Assembly: GCA_965217605.1 (NCBI GenBank)
Contig: CBDCJB010000001.1
Coordinates: 186,001-250,000 of the forward strand
Direction of reading: 5' to 3'
DNA length: 64,000 bases
From: JAYYZW01 sp965217605
GTDB taxonomy: Bacteria > Pseudomonadota > Gammaproteobacteria > Ga0077536
Part shown: positions 62,881-64,000 of the stretch, in pieces
How positions within the stretch are numbered: the first letter of the stretch is position 1
How the letters are laid out: every line of letters starts with the position of its first letter
Made by a program: the position numbers and the translations under genes
The notes under the pieces: generated by a model
The model's input: the letters and a program-made list of their open reading frames with translations, nothing else
Told to the model about the DNA's origin: nothing
Database searches by the model: none

Positions 62881-62973
62881 CCCGCACGAATCGGGTAGAC
62901 TGCGCCGTCTTTCGCCACCGTTGCGCAAACGACCCGACCTCCCGAAGCACACATTCTGCAAGACCAACGCCAT

Positions 62974-64000
62974 ATGGACCCATTTGAGGCAACCTACGCT
63001 CGCTGGGTGCTGCGCAACCGGCTACTGGTGATCGTGGTTTGTCTCGGCATCGTGGCGGTACTCAGCCACGGCACGACCCGACTCGCGTTCGATACCAGCT
63101 ACCGGGCCTTTTTCAGCGACGATAATCCGGAGCTTCTTGCGTTCGAACGAATTGAGAACACCTACGTCAAGGATGACAACGTGATGCTCGTGCTCGCGCC
63201 TCGCGACGGCGACGTCTTCACGCGCAAGACACTGGCTGTGATTGAGGAACTGACCGAGGCGGCGTGGCAGATCCCATATTCCAACCGCGTGGACTCCATC
63301 ACGAACTTTCAGTTCACGGAAGCGGAGGAAGACGATCTGATCGTTCGCGACATGGTCAAAGACGCCATGTCGCTGGACCAAGCATCGCTCGATGGCGTGC
63401 GCCAAAACGTGCTGGCTGAACCGTCTCTGCGTAAGCGGCTCGTTTCGGAGCGGGGCCACGTCACGGGTATCAACATCACGACGCAGATGCAGGTGGAGGA
63501 ACGCGCGCACGCGTCTGAGGAAGTCGTCGAATTCGTGCGCGACATGATCGCCGAATTCAGGGCGCGTCATCCCGCCGTCGATGTCCACCTCACGGGCATG
63601 CTGATGATGGATCAGGCCTTCCTCGAAAGCGCCATGTACGATACGAAGGTGCTATTCCCGATCAGTCTGATCCTGATGGTCATACTGATGGCTCTGCTCG
63701 CCGGCGGCTTCTTCGGCACGCTGGTAACCGTGTTCATCATCCTGTGTTCCATCACTGCGGCCATGGGTGCCGGCGGATATATTGGCTTTCCCCTCACCGG
63801 CATGTCGACTTCGGTACCCATCATCATTCTCACGGTCGCCGTCGCCAACTGCGTCCACGTGCTCGTTACATTTGCCCACGGGCTGCACGAAGGGCAGGAC
63901 AAGCTTGCGGCGATGACCGAAAGCCTCCGCGTCAATCTTCAGCCGGTATCACTGGCGAGTGTGACCACCGCTATCGGCTTCCTGTCTATGAACTTCTCCG
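62974..64000 (+). CDS. HAE3-family RND/MMPL exporter, N-terminal part (runs off the right edge)
   Basis: 342 codons from the ATG at 62974 (MDPFEATYARWVLRNR); no stop before the end of the window. The first 110 residues run in parallel with the exporter at 1716 (FDTSYRAFFSDDNPELLAFE; PYSNRVDSITNFQFTEAEEDDLIVRDMVKDA), and the first membrane bundle (FPISLILMVILMALLAGGFFGTLVTVF) follows. Clear paralogue of that gene, likely with similar hydrophobic substrates. Confidence 0.92.
   Translation, partial: MDPFEATYARWVLRNRLLVIVVCLGIVAVLSHGTTRLAFDTSYRAFFSDDNPELLAFERIENTYVKDDNVMLVLAPRDGDVFTRKTLAVIEELTEAAWQIPYSNRVDSITNFQFTEAEEDDLIVRDMVKDAMSLDQASLDGVRQNVLAEPSLRKRLVSERGHVTGINITTQMQVEERAHASEEVVEFVRDMIAEFRARHPAVDVHLTGMLMMDQAFLESAMYDTKVLFPISLILMVILMALLAGGFFGTLVTVFIILCSITAAMGAGGYIGFPLTGMSTSVPIIILTVAVANCVHVLVTFAHGLHEGQDKLAAMTESLRVNLQPVSLASVTTAIGFLSMNFS

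Noticed and set aside
1..64000. tRNA, rRNA, CRISPR array, riboswitch
   Set aside because: No cloverleaf, rRNA motif, regularly spaced repeat or known aptamer pattern was seen on either strand.

Overview
The window looks like a chromosomal segment of a moderately GC-rich gammaproteobacterium. This is inferred, not proven. The clues are a TonB2-type operon (DUF3450, long ExbB, ExbB, ExbD, TonB, TPR), a DUF6491 gene, REP/BIME-like palindromes, a FliA-type flagellin promoter, and many acyl-CoA and flavoprotein genes. The lifestyle suggested is an aerobic, motile heterotroph that degrades lipids, aromatics or xenobiotics. No tRNA, rRNA or CRISPR array was recognised, and no gene-free stretch exceeds about 300 bases.

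Layout. 1-240: start of a flagellin gene running off the left edge, with a sigma-28 promoter and a structured leader. 295-6552 (minus): a GST, then a TetR / HAE3-RND exporter / LolA-like module with a palindromic operator, and a membrane Ser/Thr kinase. 6679-12071: acyl-CoA synthetase, SDR, sodium:solute symporter and CoA-transferase. 12058-27713: an accessory catabolic region holding four luciferase-like (LLM) oxidoreductases, GFA, tandem EthD, crotonase, DUF1329, VOC, MaoC, a LinD-like GST, SRPBCC, acyl-CoA dehydrogenase and a MetE-like protein. An SDR gene here is cut in two by a complete IS630 element. 27750-31133: an STT3-like membrane protein gene broken by a frameshift and by a complete IS1380 element.

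31156-36987: RRM protein, MscS channel, glutaryl-CoA dehydrogenase, and a compact aromatic amine dehydrogenase pair (aauB-aauA) with a TPR protein. 37202-46574 (plus): an electron-transfer block, etfB-etfA-ETF:quinone oxidoreductase-ferredoxin-ferredoxin reductase-ferredoxin-maiA-aacS, followed by an acyl-CoA dehydrogenase. aacS carries an in-frame stop, and an IS630-type MITE lies behind it. The acyl-CoA dehydrogenases encoded in the window would pass electrons to ETF and then, through ETF-QO, to quinone. 46637-51733 (minus): the TonB2 energising operon. 51991-57708: SnoaL-like protein, a C-terminal remnant of a PQQ dehydrogenase, a Rid-family protein, a large TonB-dependent receptor and a divergent intact PQQ/heme-c dehydrogenase. 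57723-64000: TPR/TonB-C protein, a second HAE3-RND protein, DUF6491, an AT-rich TylF-type methyltransferase, and a third HAE3-RND gene running off the right edge.

Repeats and mobility. A 31-bp palindromic repeat family sits at six intergenic loci, two of them inverted pairs. Two REP-type palindromes of another family, a perfect 26-bp inverted repeat of the kind associated with RAYT transposases, two intact ISs with clear target duplications, one MITE and one solo MITE-like end show ongoing small-scale remodelling. Three genes are visibly broken (SDR, STT3-like, aacS) and one is reduced to a fragment.
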